This document shows positions 10,050-19,064 of a DNA stretch of 49,988 nt, one piece after another; position 1 is the stretch's first letter, and every line of letters starts with the position of its first letter. Location of the stretch: assembly GCA_024644235.1 (NCBI GenBank), contig JAHELJ010000029.1, forward strand, positions 1 to 49,988. The letters run 5' to 3'. Below the pieces are notes generated by a model. It did not search any database, had not been told where the DNA came from, and saw only the letters and a list, made by a program, of their open reading frames with translations. The translations under genes were made by a program, and so were the position numbers. Source of the DNA: Lewinellaceae bacterium. GTDB taxonomy: Bacteria; Bacteroidota; Bacteroidia; Chitinophagales; Saprospiraceae.

Positions 10050-10562
10050 ATGTACCGTATTGTAATCACGGCCCTGTGCCTCATTCTGATAGGAGCTTGT
10101 AACTCGACAGCCCAGCATAGAAGCAGTGACGAGCCTCTGCAGAAATTGCAACCTTACACCTTTGAAAAAGTTGATAGAGCTGAAGAGTTGTGGCGGCAGC
10201 AACTGACCGAGGAAGAGTATTACATTTTACGAGAAAAGGGAACAGAAAGGGCTTTCACGGGAGAACTGTTAAAGAATAAACGGAAAGGGAGCTACGTTTG
10301 TGCGGCTTGCAGTCTGCCCCTCTTTCATTCTTCCTCAAAATTTGAGTCGGGTACCGGGTGGCCCAGTTTCTATATTCCTCTTTATAGCAACACGGTATTG
10401 GAGGAAGAAGATCGCAGCTTTGGAATGGTCAGAACAGAAGTAATGTGCAATCGTTGTGGTGGTCACTTGGGTCATGTATTTACGGACGGCCCCCCTCCGA
10501 CAGGGCTTAGATACTGCATCAATTCCGTAGCGCTGAAATTTGATGCTGATGAAACCAACTAG
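10050..10562 (+). CDS. msrB: Lipoprotein peptide-methionine (R)-S-oxide reductase
   Basis: MsrB reduces the R-epimer of methionine sulfoxide in oxidised proteins. The 170-residue protein starts with a lipoprotein signal ending LILIGAC, so the enzyme is predicted to be anchored on the periplasmic side. The catalytic domain has the two zinc CxxC pairs (CAAC and CNRC), the GTGWPSFY and GGHLGHVF segments, and the active-site cysteine in RYCINSVAL. The start at 10050 gives a complete signal peptide; the upstream in-frame Met residues would put charged residues before it. It is third in the rimO-membrane protein-msrB cluster. Confidence 0.93.
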   Translation: MYRIVITALCLILIGACNSTAQHRSSDEPLQKLQPYTFEKVDRAEELWRQQLTEEEYYILREKGTERAFTGELLKNKRKGSYVCAACSLPLFHSSSKFESGTGWPSFYIPLYSNTVLEEEDRSFGMVRTEVMCNRCGGHLGHVFTDGPPPTGLRYCINSVALKFDADETN

Positions 10563-10754
10563 CCCGTCGATAGCTATGAAATGATCCTTAAGAATGAGGT
10601 GAAATAAGTTCGTAGTGTGTTTTTATCTAAAGTAGATGGAGACAAAGTGAGGATCTTGAAATTTAACAATTGCCCAAACCCAAGTTCTGATCCATCAAGC
10701 TTGCCCGTATTTGGATCACTTACGGTGCAGTGATAATGGATAGATCCTCTTCTT

Positions 10755-11408
10755 TTATTCATCCTGAAGAATTTCTACTTCAAGATCAGCAAAGATCAAT
10801 GGACTCTCTAATTCTACTTCATGGACTCCCAGTATTTCCATCAGTAAATTTTCTAACCTCGTCTCAAAAGATTCCTTGGGGATTGAAATGATCAGGCTGG
10901 GAGTAGCACTCAAATCCTTACTCAACACTTCTATGTCATCCGATTTCTTTAGGATGGCAAGTAATTTACCGATGATAGCATAGTGAAAACGAAATTTGCA
11001 GTTTGTCACCTCTTCTTTTTCTACCACTTCAGCATTGGAAAGAGCGCTATATGCGGTGCTTTTGTAGGCCGTGATCAGACCCGAAGTACCTAGAAGCCTT
11101 CCGCCGAAATACCGGACAACAACCACAATGATATTGGTTAAATTAAAAGATTCGATCTGCTGGGCAATAGGCCTGCCGGCCGTACCAGATGGTTCTCCAT
11201 CATCAAACTCACGGTACTGTTCATTATTGGGCCCGATACGATAGGCATAACACCAATGTCTTGCTTTTTGATGTTCATCTTTTATCCGTGCAATATGGGT
11301 GTGACATTCTTCAATACTTGCTGCCGGGATTGCATAAGCTACAAATTTTGATCCGCGGTCACGGTACAACCCGGTGGCTTCACTTTTGATAGTCCGGTAG
11401 ATTGCCAT
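10755..11408 (-). CDS. YigZ/IMPACT family protein
   Basis: The 217-residue protein has the two-part YigZ layout: an N-terminal IMPACT-like domain (SKFVAYAIPA, ARHWCYAYRIG, DDGEPSGTAGRPI, VVVRYFGGRLLGTSGL) and a C-terminal alpha/beta DUF1949-like domain. Members are linked to translation or tRNA-related regulation, but the bacterial role is not settled. It starts 2 bases after the stop of the EamA transporter and is probably cotranscribed with it. Confidence 0.88.
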   Translation of the reverse strand: MAIYRTIKSEATGLYRDRGSKFVAYAIPAASIEECHTHIARIKDEHQKARHWCYAYRIGPNNEQYREFDDGEPSGTAGRPIAQQIESFNLTNIIVVVVRYFGGRLLGTSGLITAYKSTAYSALSNAEVVEKEEVTNCKFRFHYAIIGKLLAILKKSDDIEVLSKDLSATPSLIISIPKESFETRLENLLMEILGVHEVELESPLIFADLEVEILQDE

Positions 11409-11410
11409 TG

Positions 11411-12286
11411 CTAACTGAGACTTAAAAAAAGAATAGCCAAGATAGCAGCTACCAGTCCGACGGTTTTGCGAGTAGTAAAAAGCTCTTGAAATATGAGATA
11501 ACCAACCACTGCAGATAGTAGAATGATGCCTACATTATTTAGTGGAACGACCACACTTCCTCCCAGACCGGTACCAAGAGCAAGCAGAAAGAAATGGATC
11601 GAGAAAAAATTCGGTACTCCTAAAGCTACTCCTCCAACCACATCCTTCCATGTGAATCTGGCCTTATTTCGGATTACCTGAATGAGGAAATAGAAGAGAC
11701 CTACTAAACCTGCAACACTAAAAATGAAGGCGATAAAAGCAAAATCACCACCTTGGACAATTCCCGTTCGTTCCACGAAAAAGAGCAAGGTATCGATTAT
11801 ACCGTTGAAACTAAATGTCAGGAGTGGCAACAGAGCAATCCACCACTGCTTCGACGGTATCGTTTTGATCAATTTGGTACCCCCTCCTTGAATCAGTATG
11901 ATAGAAAACAATGCTAAAGGGATGCCGATTAGCTTCAAAACAGATAGTGCTTCGGAAAAATAAAATATTGCAAAGAGTGCAGTTACCACCAAGGAAACCT
12001 TTTGGAAGACAGCTGTAACCCCCACTCCATAGAATTGGATGGTATATGCCACGACCAAGAATCCACCAATAAAGAGGAAGCCAATGAGATGTGCCTGGAG
12101 GAGCCATTCGGGTCTGTCGACATAGCTGTCAAGTGGAGTGGTGCCTGCGACAAGAGATGCGATCGTTGCACAGACAAAGTAGTTGACGACAATAGCTGGC
12201 AGATTCTGCACGTCGAATTCCTTATAGAATCGGAATACTACAGCGAGGATAACATTGAAGATGATGGTCAGTATGATGTAAAACAT
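11411..12286 (-). CDS. EamA/DMT-family membrane transporter
   Basis: The 291-residue protein consists almost entirely of hydrophobic helices (about ten), arranged as two five-helix halves typical of drug/metabolite (EamA) exporters. The end of the second half (VVPLNNVGIILLSAVVGYLIFQE) shows the usual EamA signature. The substrate cannot be deduced. It is the first gene of a two-gene unit with the YigZ protein and is divergent from the DUF1599 gene. Confidence 0.82.
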   Translation of the reverse strand: MFYIILTIIFNVILAVVFRFYKEFDVQNLPAIVVNYFVCATIASLVAGTTPLDSYVDRPEWLLQAHLIGFLFIGGFLVVAYTIQFYGVGVTAVFQKVSLVVTALFAIFYFSEALSVLKLIGIPLALFSIILIQGGGTKLIKTIPSKQWWIALLPLLTFSFNGIIDTLLFFVERTGIVQGGDFAFIAFIFSVAGLVGLFYFLIQVIRNKARFTWKDVVGGVALGVPNFFSIHFFLLALGTGLGGSVVVPLNNVGIILLSAVVGYLIFQELFTTRKTVGLVAAILAILFLSLS

Positions 12287-12380
12287 CCAAGTTGGCTTTA
12301 GGAAGTCATATTGGTGCCAGCTCCAAGATCGAAAAAAACAGTGGTGCCTTTAGAGAATCTGTATTTTTGCGACGCTAAAA

Positions 12381-12411
12381 TTCAGCTGAAAGGTCAATTC
12401 AGTTATATTTG
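12381..12411 (+). promoter_or_regulatory. Putative Bacteroidota-type promoter of the DUF1599 gene
   Basis: A perfect TAnnTTTG element (TATATTTG, 12404-12411) lies about 20 bases upstream of the TTG start codon, with a TTC (one mismatch to TTG) 20 bases before it. The upstream part lies in a perfect 10-bp palindrome (12381-12390). A second TATTTTTG occurs at 12362-12369. Confidence 0.4.
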
Positions 12412-12431
12412 TAAAAACTTAATATAAGTCT

Positions 12432-12992
12432 TTGATCGAAACCCAAGTACAATACCTGCAGGAAGCAGAAAAGTGCCGTGATCTGTTTATCAAAAAAATG
12501 AAGGATTACGGAACTGCCTGGCGTATCCTTCGACTGAGCTCGTTGCTTGATCAAATATTCATCAAGGCCAAAAGAATCAGAAATCTCGAAGAGAGTACTT
12601 TACAATTGGTGGAAGATTCGGCGGCATCGGAGTACGTGGGTATAGTTAATTATGCCATAATGGCTCTTATACAAAATGAGTGTGGTGTGGACGATGAGAT
12701 GTCTATGCCGAAGGATAAAGTGCTCAGCCGCTATGATGCCTTTACTAAACAGGCAAAAGAATTGATGCTTGCAAAAAATCATGATTATGGCGAAGCTTGG
12801 AGAGCCATGAAGCGTTCCTCTCTCACAGATCTGATTCTTATGAAGATTCTGCGAACTAAGCAGATCCTGGCCAATAAAGGTAAAACCATTGCTTCTGAAG
12901 GAATCGAAGCAAATTTTCTTGACATGATCAACTATGCTTTATTTGCATTGATAAAGATCAGGGATACTCAAGCCAAACCAACCACAACATGA
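12432..12992 (+). CDS. DUF1599 (nucleotide-modification-associated) protein
   Basis: The 186-residue protein is built from two copies of the same helical module. Residues 10-70 (CRDLFIKKMKDYGTAWRILR) and 98-170 (YDAFTKQAKELMLAKNHDYG, then EAWRAMKRSSLTDLILMKI) align with each other, with the shared pattern K.[HD]YG.AWR..R.SS..D.I..K. This matches DUF1599, predicted to be associated with nucleotide modification; the Bacteroidota role is unclear. It probably starts with TTG at 12432. Its TGA overlaps the ATG of the next gene by 4 bases, so the pair is coupled. Confidence 0.85.
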   Translation: MIETQVQYLQEAEKCRDLFIKKMKDYGTAWRILRLSSLLDQIFIKAKRIRNLEESTLQLVEDSAASEYVGIVNYAIMALIQNECGVDDEMSMPKDKVLSRYDAFTKQAKELMLAKNHDYGEAWRAMKRSSLTDLILMKILRTKQILANKGKTIASEGIEANFLDMINYALFALIKIRDTQAKPTTT

Positions 12993-14473
12993 CACTAGGA
13001 ACATTGATTGTGATTATCGCTGCACTGGCCTTCATGCTGACGTTGGTGGTTGGGTTCCTATACAAGAAGCACAAGAGCTGGTTGATGACTTTTCTTCAGA
13101 ATTTCACTGGAGTCTTATTCGTCGTGAGTGGATATGTCAAGGCGATAGATCCACTTGGGACAGCTTATAAGATGGAGCAGTATTTCGCTGAATTGCAGTC
13201 AACGCTGGAACCTACTGCGATGTCTTTTCTGGCTCCGGTTTTCCCATTCTTGAGCGAGTATTCAGAAAGTTTTTCGGTTTTCATGATTATTCTGGAGATC
13301 GTTGTTGGTACTATGCTGATCTTAGGGCACCGATCAAAACTTACCAGCTGGATCTTCCTCATTATTGTCGCATTCTTCACTTTCCTTACCGGATTCACTT
13401 ACCTCACAGGCTATGTACCTGATGGCGTCAACTTCTTCTCTTTCGGCCAATGGGGGGATTACAATGAGTTGCAGATGAAAGTGACTGACTGCGGATGTTT
13501 CGGTGACTTTCTCAAGTTGGAGCCCAAGATATCTTTCATAAAAGATCTAGTACTTCTGCTTCCTGCACTGTACTTCGTTTTCCGGCATAACGACATGCAT
13601 GAGTTATTTTCGGAAAAGACCCGCAGAATATCTTTGCTGATACTCACACTACTTCTACTCATATATTGTTTTAGGAATTTTTATTGGAATATTCCTCACG
13701 CCGATTTCAGACCATTTAAAGAGGGAGTAAGTATCAGGGATCAGAAAGCACTGGAAGAAGAGGCGGAAGCTAACATTCAGATAATCAGCTACACGTTAAA
13801 AAATAAGTTAACGGGCAAATTTGTGGAGTTGCCCTTTGATCAATATCTCAAGGAATACAAGTCATATCCTAAAACGGATTGGGATATTGTTGATCAGAAA
13901 CGAACAGAACCTGCCATTCCAAAAACTAAAATCTCAGATTTCATCATATACGATCTGGAGGATTCAGACGCTACAGAACCAATACTAAATGAGGAGTCTG
14001 CATTCTTCATGTTCGTTTGCCATGAGGTCTCCTATGAAAATTCTCGAATGGAAATGGTTGAACAAATCGATTCAATCTTGGAGATTGATACATTGATCGA
14101 TGAAGCAGGAGATACCTCATTTCATGAACGTTATGTCGTGCAAACAGAGGAAGTGGAAACCGTCGTCTATGAATGGGATCCTTCCTATGTTCAGCGATTT
14201 ACAGATGTTATCAATCCTCTGGTAGAGGAAGCTGCCAAATCCGGGGTAAACAGTATAGCAGTATTTGGGGGAGCCGATCAGAAGATGCTGGAAAGTCTAA
14301 AGAGAGCAGCCAATCTCAAATTTAGAATGTATACGGCCGATGACATTCTTCTCAAGACGATTGTTCGATCCAACCCGGGAGTGGTGCTACTAAGAGATGG
14401 TCGTATTCTACAAAAGTGGCATTATAAACGAGTGCCGGACTTCGCCGAAATCAAAGATGAATATTTGCAATAA
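12989..14473 (+). CDS. BT_3928-type DoxX membrane protein with C-terminal redox-like domain
   Basis: The 494-residue protein starts with five to six membrane helices of the DoxX/MauE kind (to about residue 236), including SGYVKAIDPLGTAYKMEQYF and a CGCFGDFLKL loop with a CxC. A large soluble C-terminal part (about 240-494) follows, with features of a degenerate thioredoxin-like fold (PAIPKTKISDFIIYD, FMFVCHEVSYEN, PGVVLLRDGRILQKWHYKRVP). This domain order matches the BT_3928 family. MauE-like proteins pass disulfide-bond electrons; a similar role here is inference, since no CxxC is visible in the C-terminal part. Confidence 0.82.
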   Translation: MTLGTLIVIIAALAFMLTLVVGFLYKKHKSWLMTFLQNFTGVLFVVSGYVKAIDPLGTAYKMEQYFAELQSTLEPTAMSFLAPVFPFLSEYSESFSVFMIILEIVVGTMLILGHRSKLTSWIFLIIVAFFTFLTGFTYLTGYVPDGVNFFSFGQWGDYNELQMKVTDCGCFGDFLKLEPKISFIKDLVLLLPALYFVFRHNDMHELFSEKTRRISLLILTLLLLIYCFRNFYWNIPHADFRPFKEGVSIRDQKALEEEAEANIQIISYTLKNKLTGKFVELPFDQYLKEYKSYPKTDWDIVDQKRTEPAIPKTKISDFIIYDLEDSDATEPILNEESAFFMFVCHEVSYENSRMEMVEQIDSILEIDTLIDEAGDTSFHERYVVQTEEVETVVYEWDPSYVQRFTDVINPLVEEAAKSGVNSIAVFGGADQKMLESLKRAANLKFRMYTADDILLKTIVRSNPGVVLLRDGRILQKWHYKRVPDFAEIKDEYLQ

Positions 14474-14477
14474 TATG

Positions 14478-14510
14478 TTTGCGTTATCCTCATGGAAAAT
14501 CGTTTCTTTG
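14478..14510 (+). promoter_or_regulatory. Putative promoter of nusB-guaA
   Basis: TTTG at 14478-14481 and TTTCTTTG (one mismatch to TAnnTTTG) at 14503-14510 are separated by 21 bases and lie 40 bases before the nusB ATG. The spacing is slightly longer than the usual 19-20. Confidence 0.35.
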
Positions 14511-14550
14511 CACACATCTTGGAAAACAGTAAAGCCGTTCAATCTTTGAC

Positions 14551-15483
14551 ATGCTAAGCAGAAGAAACATCCGCATAAAAGTATTGCAGTCGTTGTTTAT
14601 GATGGGTAGAGATCCCGAAGTATCTGCGGAAGAAGCTGTTGAATCCTATCGTCAATCGCTTGAAAGTTCTCAGAAATTATATCTCTTCAATCTCTATAGT
14701 CTGATCCGTACCGCTCAATTTGCGGTTGAGGATACTGAGCGAAAAAAAGCCAAGTATCTACCCAGTGAGGAGGACAAAAAGTTTTCGGCAAAACTTTATG
14801 AAAATGAAGTTTTGCAATCCTTGGCCAAACAAAAAGCATTGCAAGAATTGTTTGAAGAGATGGCGCTCGATTCATTGCTTGAAGAAGACATAGCTCGCAA
14901 GTATTATAAAACTTTCGCGAAAACCCAGGAGTATAAAGACTATGTCCATAAGGGAGAGGGGATTCCGGCTCATCGGGAAGCTGTTCTCTCTATGTATCGG
15001 ATCCTCGTAAAGACCGAGATCTTCGAAGAAAGTATGGAGGATCATTTTGCAACCTGGGAGGACGACCGTTCCTTGATTGTAGGAGCCGTGAAAAAGACAA
15101 TCAAAGCATTGCCCCAAACTCCCGAACTATACCGAACCTTCCGGCCGGACTATGAAGCTTCCGTTGAATTTGGCGAAGCGATGCTTGAGAAAGTAATCGA
15201 AGAGGAGAGCGATCTTGAAGGAATCATTGCCCCGGCCCTTGAGAATTGGGACGTAGAAAGAGTTGCTAATATCGACATGATTCTGCTGAAAATGGCTCTT
15301 TGTGAGTTTATGCATTTTTCTTCCATCCCCACTAAGGTCACTCTAAATGAATACGTCGAGATTTCGAAGATGTATAGTACTGACAAGAGTAAGGATTTCA
15401 TCAATGGGATCTTGGACAAGCTCATGAAACAACTGAAAGAAGAAGGGAAGATTCAGAAGTCAGGCCGCGGCCTCCAAGACTAG
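14551..15483 (+). CDS. nusB: Transcription antitermination factor NusB (long Bacteroidota form)
   Basis: NusB binds the boxA RNA with NusE (S10) during rRNA antitermination. At 310 residues this is about twice the length of proteobacterial NusB. The recognisable NusB fold is mainly in the C-terminal third (VANIDMILLKMALCEFMHF, VTLNEYVEISKMYSTDKSKD, FINGILDKL), with an N-terminal RRNIRIKVLQSLFMM segment. The long form is usual in Bacteroidota. The stop is 3 bases before the guaA ATG. Confidence 0.9.
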   Translation: MLSRRNIRIKVLQSLFMMGRDPEVSAEEAVESYRQSLESSQKLYLFNLYSLIRTAQFAVEDTERKKAKYLPSEEDKKFSAKLYENEVLQSLAKQKALQELFEEMALDSLLEEDIARKYYKTFAKTQEYKDYVHKGEGIPAHREAVLSMYRILVKTEIFEESMEDHFATWEDDRSLIVGAVKKTIKALPQTPELYRTFRPDYEASVEFGEAMLEKVIEEESDLEGIIAPALENWDVERVANIDMILLKMALCEFMHFSSIPTKVTLNEYVEISKMYSTDKSKDFINGILDKLMKQLKEEGKIQKSGRGLQD

Positions 15484-15486
15484 GAT

Positions 15487-17028
15487 ATGACAGAGAAGGT
15501 AATTATTCTCGACTTTGGATCTCAGTACACTCAACTTATTGCCAGGCGTGTAAGGGAGCTAAAAGTCTACTGTGAAATTCTGCCCTTTTCTAAATTACCA
15601 CAAATCACCAGCGATATAAAGGCCGTTATTCTCTCGGGTAGCCCTTTTTCAGTGACCGATGAAACCTCACCCAGAGTGGACCTTGATCGATTGTTAGGCC
15701 AGGTTCCTGTCATGGGTATCTGCTACGGGGCGCAATTGATGGTGAACCATTACGGCGGTACGGTAATGCGTTCTGAGAAAAGGGAATATGGTAAAGCCCA
15801 CCTGGACAAACACTGGGCTGATGATGTTCTTCTGGAGGGCGTGCCAAGCGGATCCCAAGTTTGGATGTCTCATGGTGATACAATCACCAAGGTCCCAAGA
15901 GAGTTTAAATTGCTGGCAGGTACTTCTCAGATTGATGCTGCCATTTACCGAAGTTCAAATGGAAATTTTGCAAAGCCAGTTTACGGACTTCAGTTTCACC
16001 CTGAGGTTACCCACAGCGAGTTTGGGTTGAAAGTCCTGGAAAATTTCTTATATAAGATAGCAGAATGTTCTGGCGAATGGACTCCGGCCAGCTTCATATC
16101 GGAGAAAGTAGAGGAGCTTTCCACCAGGGTCGGAACTGATGGGGTTTTAATGGGTCTGTCCGGAGGAGTGGATTCAACGGTGGCTGCCACTTTGCTTCAT
16201 CGCGCTATTGGTGATCAGCTTATTTGTTTTTTTGTTGACAATGGATTACTGAGAAAAAATGAGTTTGAGGAGGTCTTGGACTCCTATCTCGATCTAGGCT
16301 TACAAATTGTAGGTATAGATGCCAAAGATAGATTCTATCGCGCTCTGCAGGGTATATCTGATCCTGAAGATAAGCGAAAGGCAATCGGTGAAGAGTTTGT
16401 TCATGTTTTTCAAGATGAGGCAGCTAAACTTGAGAATATCAAGTGGTTGGGGCAGGGAACCATATATCCTGATGTGATTGAATCCGTTTCAGTGCATGGA
16501 CCATCAGTTACGATAAAATCACATCATAATGTTGGTGGACTCCCAGATCAATTACATCTAAAGGTTGTAGAACCCCTAAACATGCTTTTCAAAGATGAAG
16601 TACGAGAGGTGGGCAGAGCCCTTGAACTTCCACCCCATATTCTCAACAGGCATCCGTTCCCGGGTCCGGGATTGGGTATCCGAATCCTGGGAGAAGTCAC
16701 TCCCGAGAAGGTGCGGTTACTTCAACAAGCAGATGCTATCTTCATAGGATCTCTGAAAACGGAGGGCCTGTACGATAAGGTTTGGCAAGCAGGGACAATT
16801 TTATTACCGGTTCAAAGCGTTGGTGTGATGGGAGATGAAAGGACGTATGAGCAGGTGGTGGCTCTTCGGGCAGTAAATTCCAGAGATGGTATGACCGCAG
16901 ATTGGAGCGAACTACCTCACGAGTTTCTTTCGCGTGTATCAAGCCGAATCATTAATGAGGTCAAAGGGATCAACCGGGTTGTTTATGACATCAGTACAAA
17001 ACCACCTGCCACGATTGAATGGGAGTAG
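15487..17028 (+). CDS. guaA: GMP synthase (glutamine-hydrolysing)
   Basis: GuaA converts XMP to GMP using glutamine and ATP. The 513-residue protein has the class I glutamine amidotransferase domain, with the nucleophilic Cys in GICYGAQLM and the His/Glu pair in [13 protein letters not shown]. The ATP-pyrophosphatase P-loop follows ([16 protein letters not shown]), then the C-terminal dimerisation domain ending in KPPATIEWE. Length and order are standard. It follows nusB after 3 bases, and its end overlaps the start of the next gene by about 44 bases. Confidence 0.96.
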   Translation: MTEKVIILDFGSQYTQLIARRVRELKVYCEILPFSKLPQITSDIKAVILSGSPFSVTDETSPRVDLDRLLGQVPVMGICYGAQLMVNHYGGTVMRSEKREYGKAHLDKHWADDVLLEGVPSGSQVWMSHGDTITKVPREFKLLAGTSQIDAAIYRSSNGNFAKPVYGLQFHPEVTHSEFGLKVLENFLYKIAECSGEWTPASFISEKVEELSTRVGTDGVLMGLSGGVDSTVAATLLHRAIGDQLICFFVDNGLLRKNEFEEVLDSYLDLGLQIVGIDAKDRFYRALQGISDPEDKRKAIGEEFVHVFQDEAAKLENIKWLGQGTIYPDVIESVSVHGPSVTIKSHHNVGGLPDQLHLKVVEPLNMLFKDEVREVGRALELPPHILNRHPFPGPGLGIRILGEVTPEKVRLLQQADAIFIGSLKTEGLYDKVWQAGTILLPVQSVGVMGDERTYEQVVALRAVNSRDGMTADWSELPHEFLSRVSSRIINEVKGINRVVYDISTKPPATIEWE

Positions 17029-18325
17029 TCGAATCCTGATTCTCGTGCTGGCACTGGCATGGTCAGGCTGTGCGCTCTTTAAGCCGGCAACTGATAAGAG
17101 TCCGACCGTGACCGACACCAGTACAGAAGAGAAATCGGAAGAGGTGAAGGTAGATACTATTGAATGGGAAATCGTTTCTGAAGAAGATGCCCCACCGATA
17201 ATCAATCGAGGCCCCAGCACAAAATCCACTTTTAAAGATGTATATCAGGTGGCCTTGTTGGCACCCTTTTCCAGTGACCAGGTTCAATATGAAAGTGCTC
17301 AGCTGAGTGGAAGGACAAACAGACTTATCCAATTCTATCTTGGACTAAGGTACGGGTTGGAAAGGCTGGTAACATCTATTCCGATGACACTACGCGTAGT
17401 GGATACGGAAAAAGTGGGTCGCACCCCGCAGGTACTTTCTGAACTTCCGGAAGTAAGAGATGCAGACCTTATCATAGGGCCATATTTTAATGAAGAACTG
17501 ATCCCTGTTGCGGATTATGCAAAATCGACTGGAAAGGTCATTATTTCTCCCTGGAACTCGGGAGAAGTTGTAGTCGATAATCCTTTTTTTGTGCAGGTAA
17601 GGCCCTCACTAGAGACACATTGTAAATTCCTGACCAGAGAAATCGGAAAGCGATATGATTCCCACGAAATCATGCTGATCGGGAAAAGTAGCGATAGATC
17701 ATCATTACACTTTTGTCAACAAGAATATCGCCGACTTAAAAATGGGAACGCTCTTGATTCTCTCGCAGAGTTTATCATCGAGGATGTAAGTGATCCCACA
17801 CTAGCAGATACACTAAGAGCAAAGATCGAAGCAGGCACCAAAGCCTTTCTCATTCCAAAATGGAGCGATGAACCGTATGTCATCTCAATTCTCAGCAAAT
17901 TGAACTTTGCCAAGGCTGACAGCAATGTCACCGTTTTCGGATTACCGCAATGGGCTACTTTTTATCGCATGGATTTTGACTACTATGAAAATCTGAACGT
18001 CCATATTTCGTCCGCCCGCCCGCTGCGCATGAATAGTGAGAAAGCCAAGACATTTCGAAAGGCTTACTTTAGCCGGTATGGTGCGTATCCAACCGACGAA
18101 GCTTACTTTGGGATGGAGCTAATACAGTTGGTATCTTATCTGCTACAACAGAATGGTACATTGATCTATGAGGGATTCTCAGACCTGGGCACACAGGATT
18201 TTGCCCATGACTTTGAGTTTGTTCAGATCTTTGGAGAGGATGGTGAAAGCATTAAGTACTATCTTAATCAGCACCTGAATTTGTATCGGTTTATCAACTA
18301 TCGCTTCGAAAAGGTAGATTTCTAG
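16985..18325 (+). CDS. Lipoprotein related to periplasmic substrate-binding (Peripla_BP_6 / LpoA-like) proteins
   Basis: The 446-residue protein starts at an ATG inside the end of guaA. It has a lipoprotein signal ([12 protein letters not shown]), an acidic Ser/Thr-rich linker, then a two-lobed type I periplasmic-binding-like domain from about residue 80: YQVALLAPF, then [34 protein letters not shown] and an ISPWNSG segment. Such proteins sit next to guaA in related genomes by my recollection. Relatives include ABC-type amino acid binding proteins and peptidoglycan-synthase activators; which applies here cannot be decided. A longer frame from 16934 would bury the signal peptide. Confidence 0.75.
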   Translation: MTSVQNHLPRLNGSSRILILVLALAWSGCALFKPATDKSPTVTDTSTEEKSEEVKVDTIEWEIVSEEDAPPIINRGPSTKSTFKDVYQVALLAPFSSDQVQYESAQLSGRTNRLIQFYLGLRYGLERLVTSIPMTLRVVDTEKVGRTPQVLSELPEVRDADLIIGPYFNEELIPVADYAKSTGKVIISPWNSGEVVVDNPFFVQVRPSLETHCKFLTREIGKRYDSHEIMLIGKSSDRSSLHFCQQEYRRLKNGNALDSLAEFIIEDVSDPTLADTLRAKIEAGTKAFLIPKWSDEPYVISILSKLNFAKADSNVTVFGLPQWATFYRMDFDYYENLNVHISSARPLRMNSEKAKTFRKAYFSRYGAYPTDEAYFGMELIQLVSYLLQQNGTLIYEGFSDLGTQDFAHDFEFVQIFGEDGESIKYYLNQHLNLYRFINYRFEKVDF

Positions 18326-18344
18326 GCCCTCTTATTCATTTTCC

Positions 18345-18974
18345 ATGAAGCCTGAAAGGCTGAAGAAGATCAAAGAAGTTGTATACAATCGACAGTTAGA
18401 TCTGGCAGTTGTGCTGGAAAATGTACATGACCCCCACAATGTGAGTGCTGTGGTGCGAACCTGCGATGCAATAGGAATTTGTGATGTTTTTCTCCTGCAT
18501 ACTGATCCCCGATTGAAGGACGTGGATTTCAATATTGGTAAGAAATCTTCAGGAGGAAGTGGTAAATGGATTAGAGTGCACCAATATTATGAGCACAGTC
18601 AATGCTTCGAGACACTCCGTCAACGCTACGGAAGGATTTTAGGAACCCATGTGGATAACGATGCCCTGGAAATCTATTCGGTCGATTTCAGAGAATCAGC
18701 TGCCATCATTTTTGGAAATGAACACGAGGGACTATCAAAGGACACCCTCAAAGAGCTTGATGCGGCTATTTGTGTTCCTCAAGTAGGAATGGTTCAGAGT
18801 CTGAATATATCCGTAGCCTGTGCTGTCACCCTCTATGAAGCATTTCGCCAACGGAGGCAAAAGTTTTTAAGAGACACAGATGTCATGAAAGAGGGAGAGT
18901 TGAAGGCCAGGGACAAATTGTTAGCCCACTACTTACGTATTCAGCAGGAAAAGAAGCACTTCACTCAGGATTAA
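18345..18974 (+). CDS. trmH: tRNA/rRNA 2'-O-methyltransferase, SpoU/TrmH family
   Basis: The 209-residue protein has the three SpoU motifs of SAM-dependent knotted (SPOUT) methyltransferases: NVHDPHNVSAVVRTCDA near residue 27, AAIIFGNEHEGLS near 121, and VPQVGMVQSLNISVACAVT near 145. The compact form without an N-terminal RNA-binding domain and the sequence of motif 3 fit TrmH, which methylates G18 of tRNA, better than RlmB. It starts 19 bases after the lipoprotein stop and closes the nusB-guaA gene run. Confidence 0.85.
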   Translation: MKPERLKKIKEVVYNRQLDLAVVLENVHDPHNVSAVVRTCDAIGICDVFLLHTDPRLKDVDFNIGKKSSGGSGKWIRVHQYYEHSQCFETLRQRYGRILGTHVDNDALEIYSVDFRESAAIIFGNEHEGLSKDTLKELDAAICVPQVGMVQSLNISVACAVTLYEAFRQRRQKFLRDTDVMKEGELKARDKLLAHYLRIQQEKKHFTQD

Positions 18975-19064
18975 TTTCTCATGGTTCTACCCAACCCTAG
19001 CGTCCTATCCTACGTGTATGGGGTCGAATAAGATATTTAAGAAGAATTTCAAAACATATTAATC

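Noticed and set aside
10574-10762. 62-residue minus-strand frame just after the YigZ gene, overlapping its stop by 8 bases
   Set aside because: It has no recognisable domain or signal, and the composition looks like non-coding sequence. It could be a real downstream partner, but nothing beyond its position supports it.
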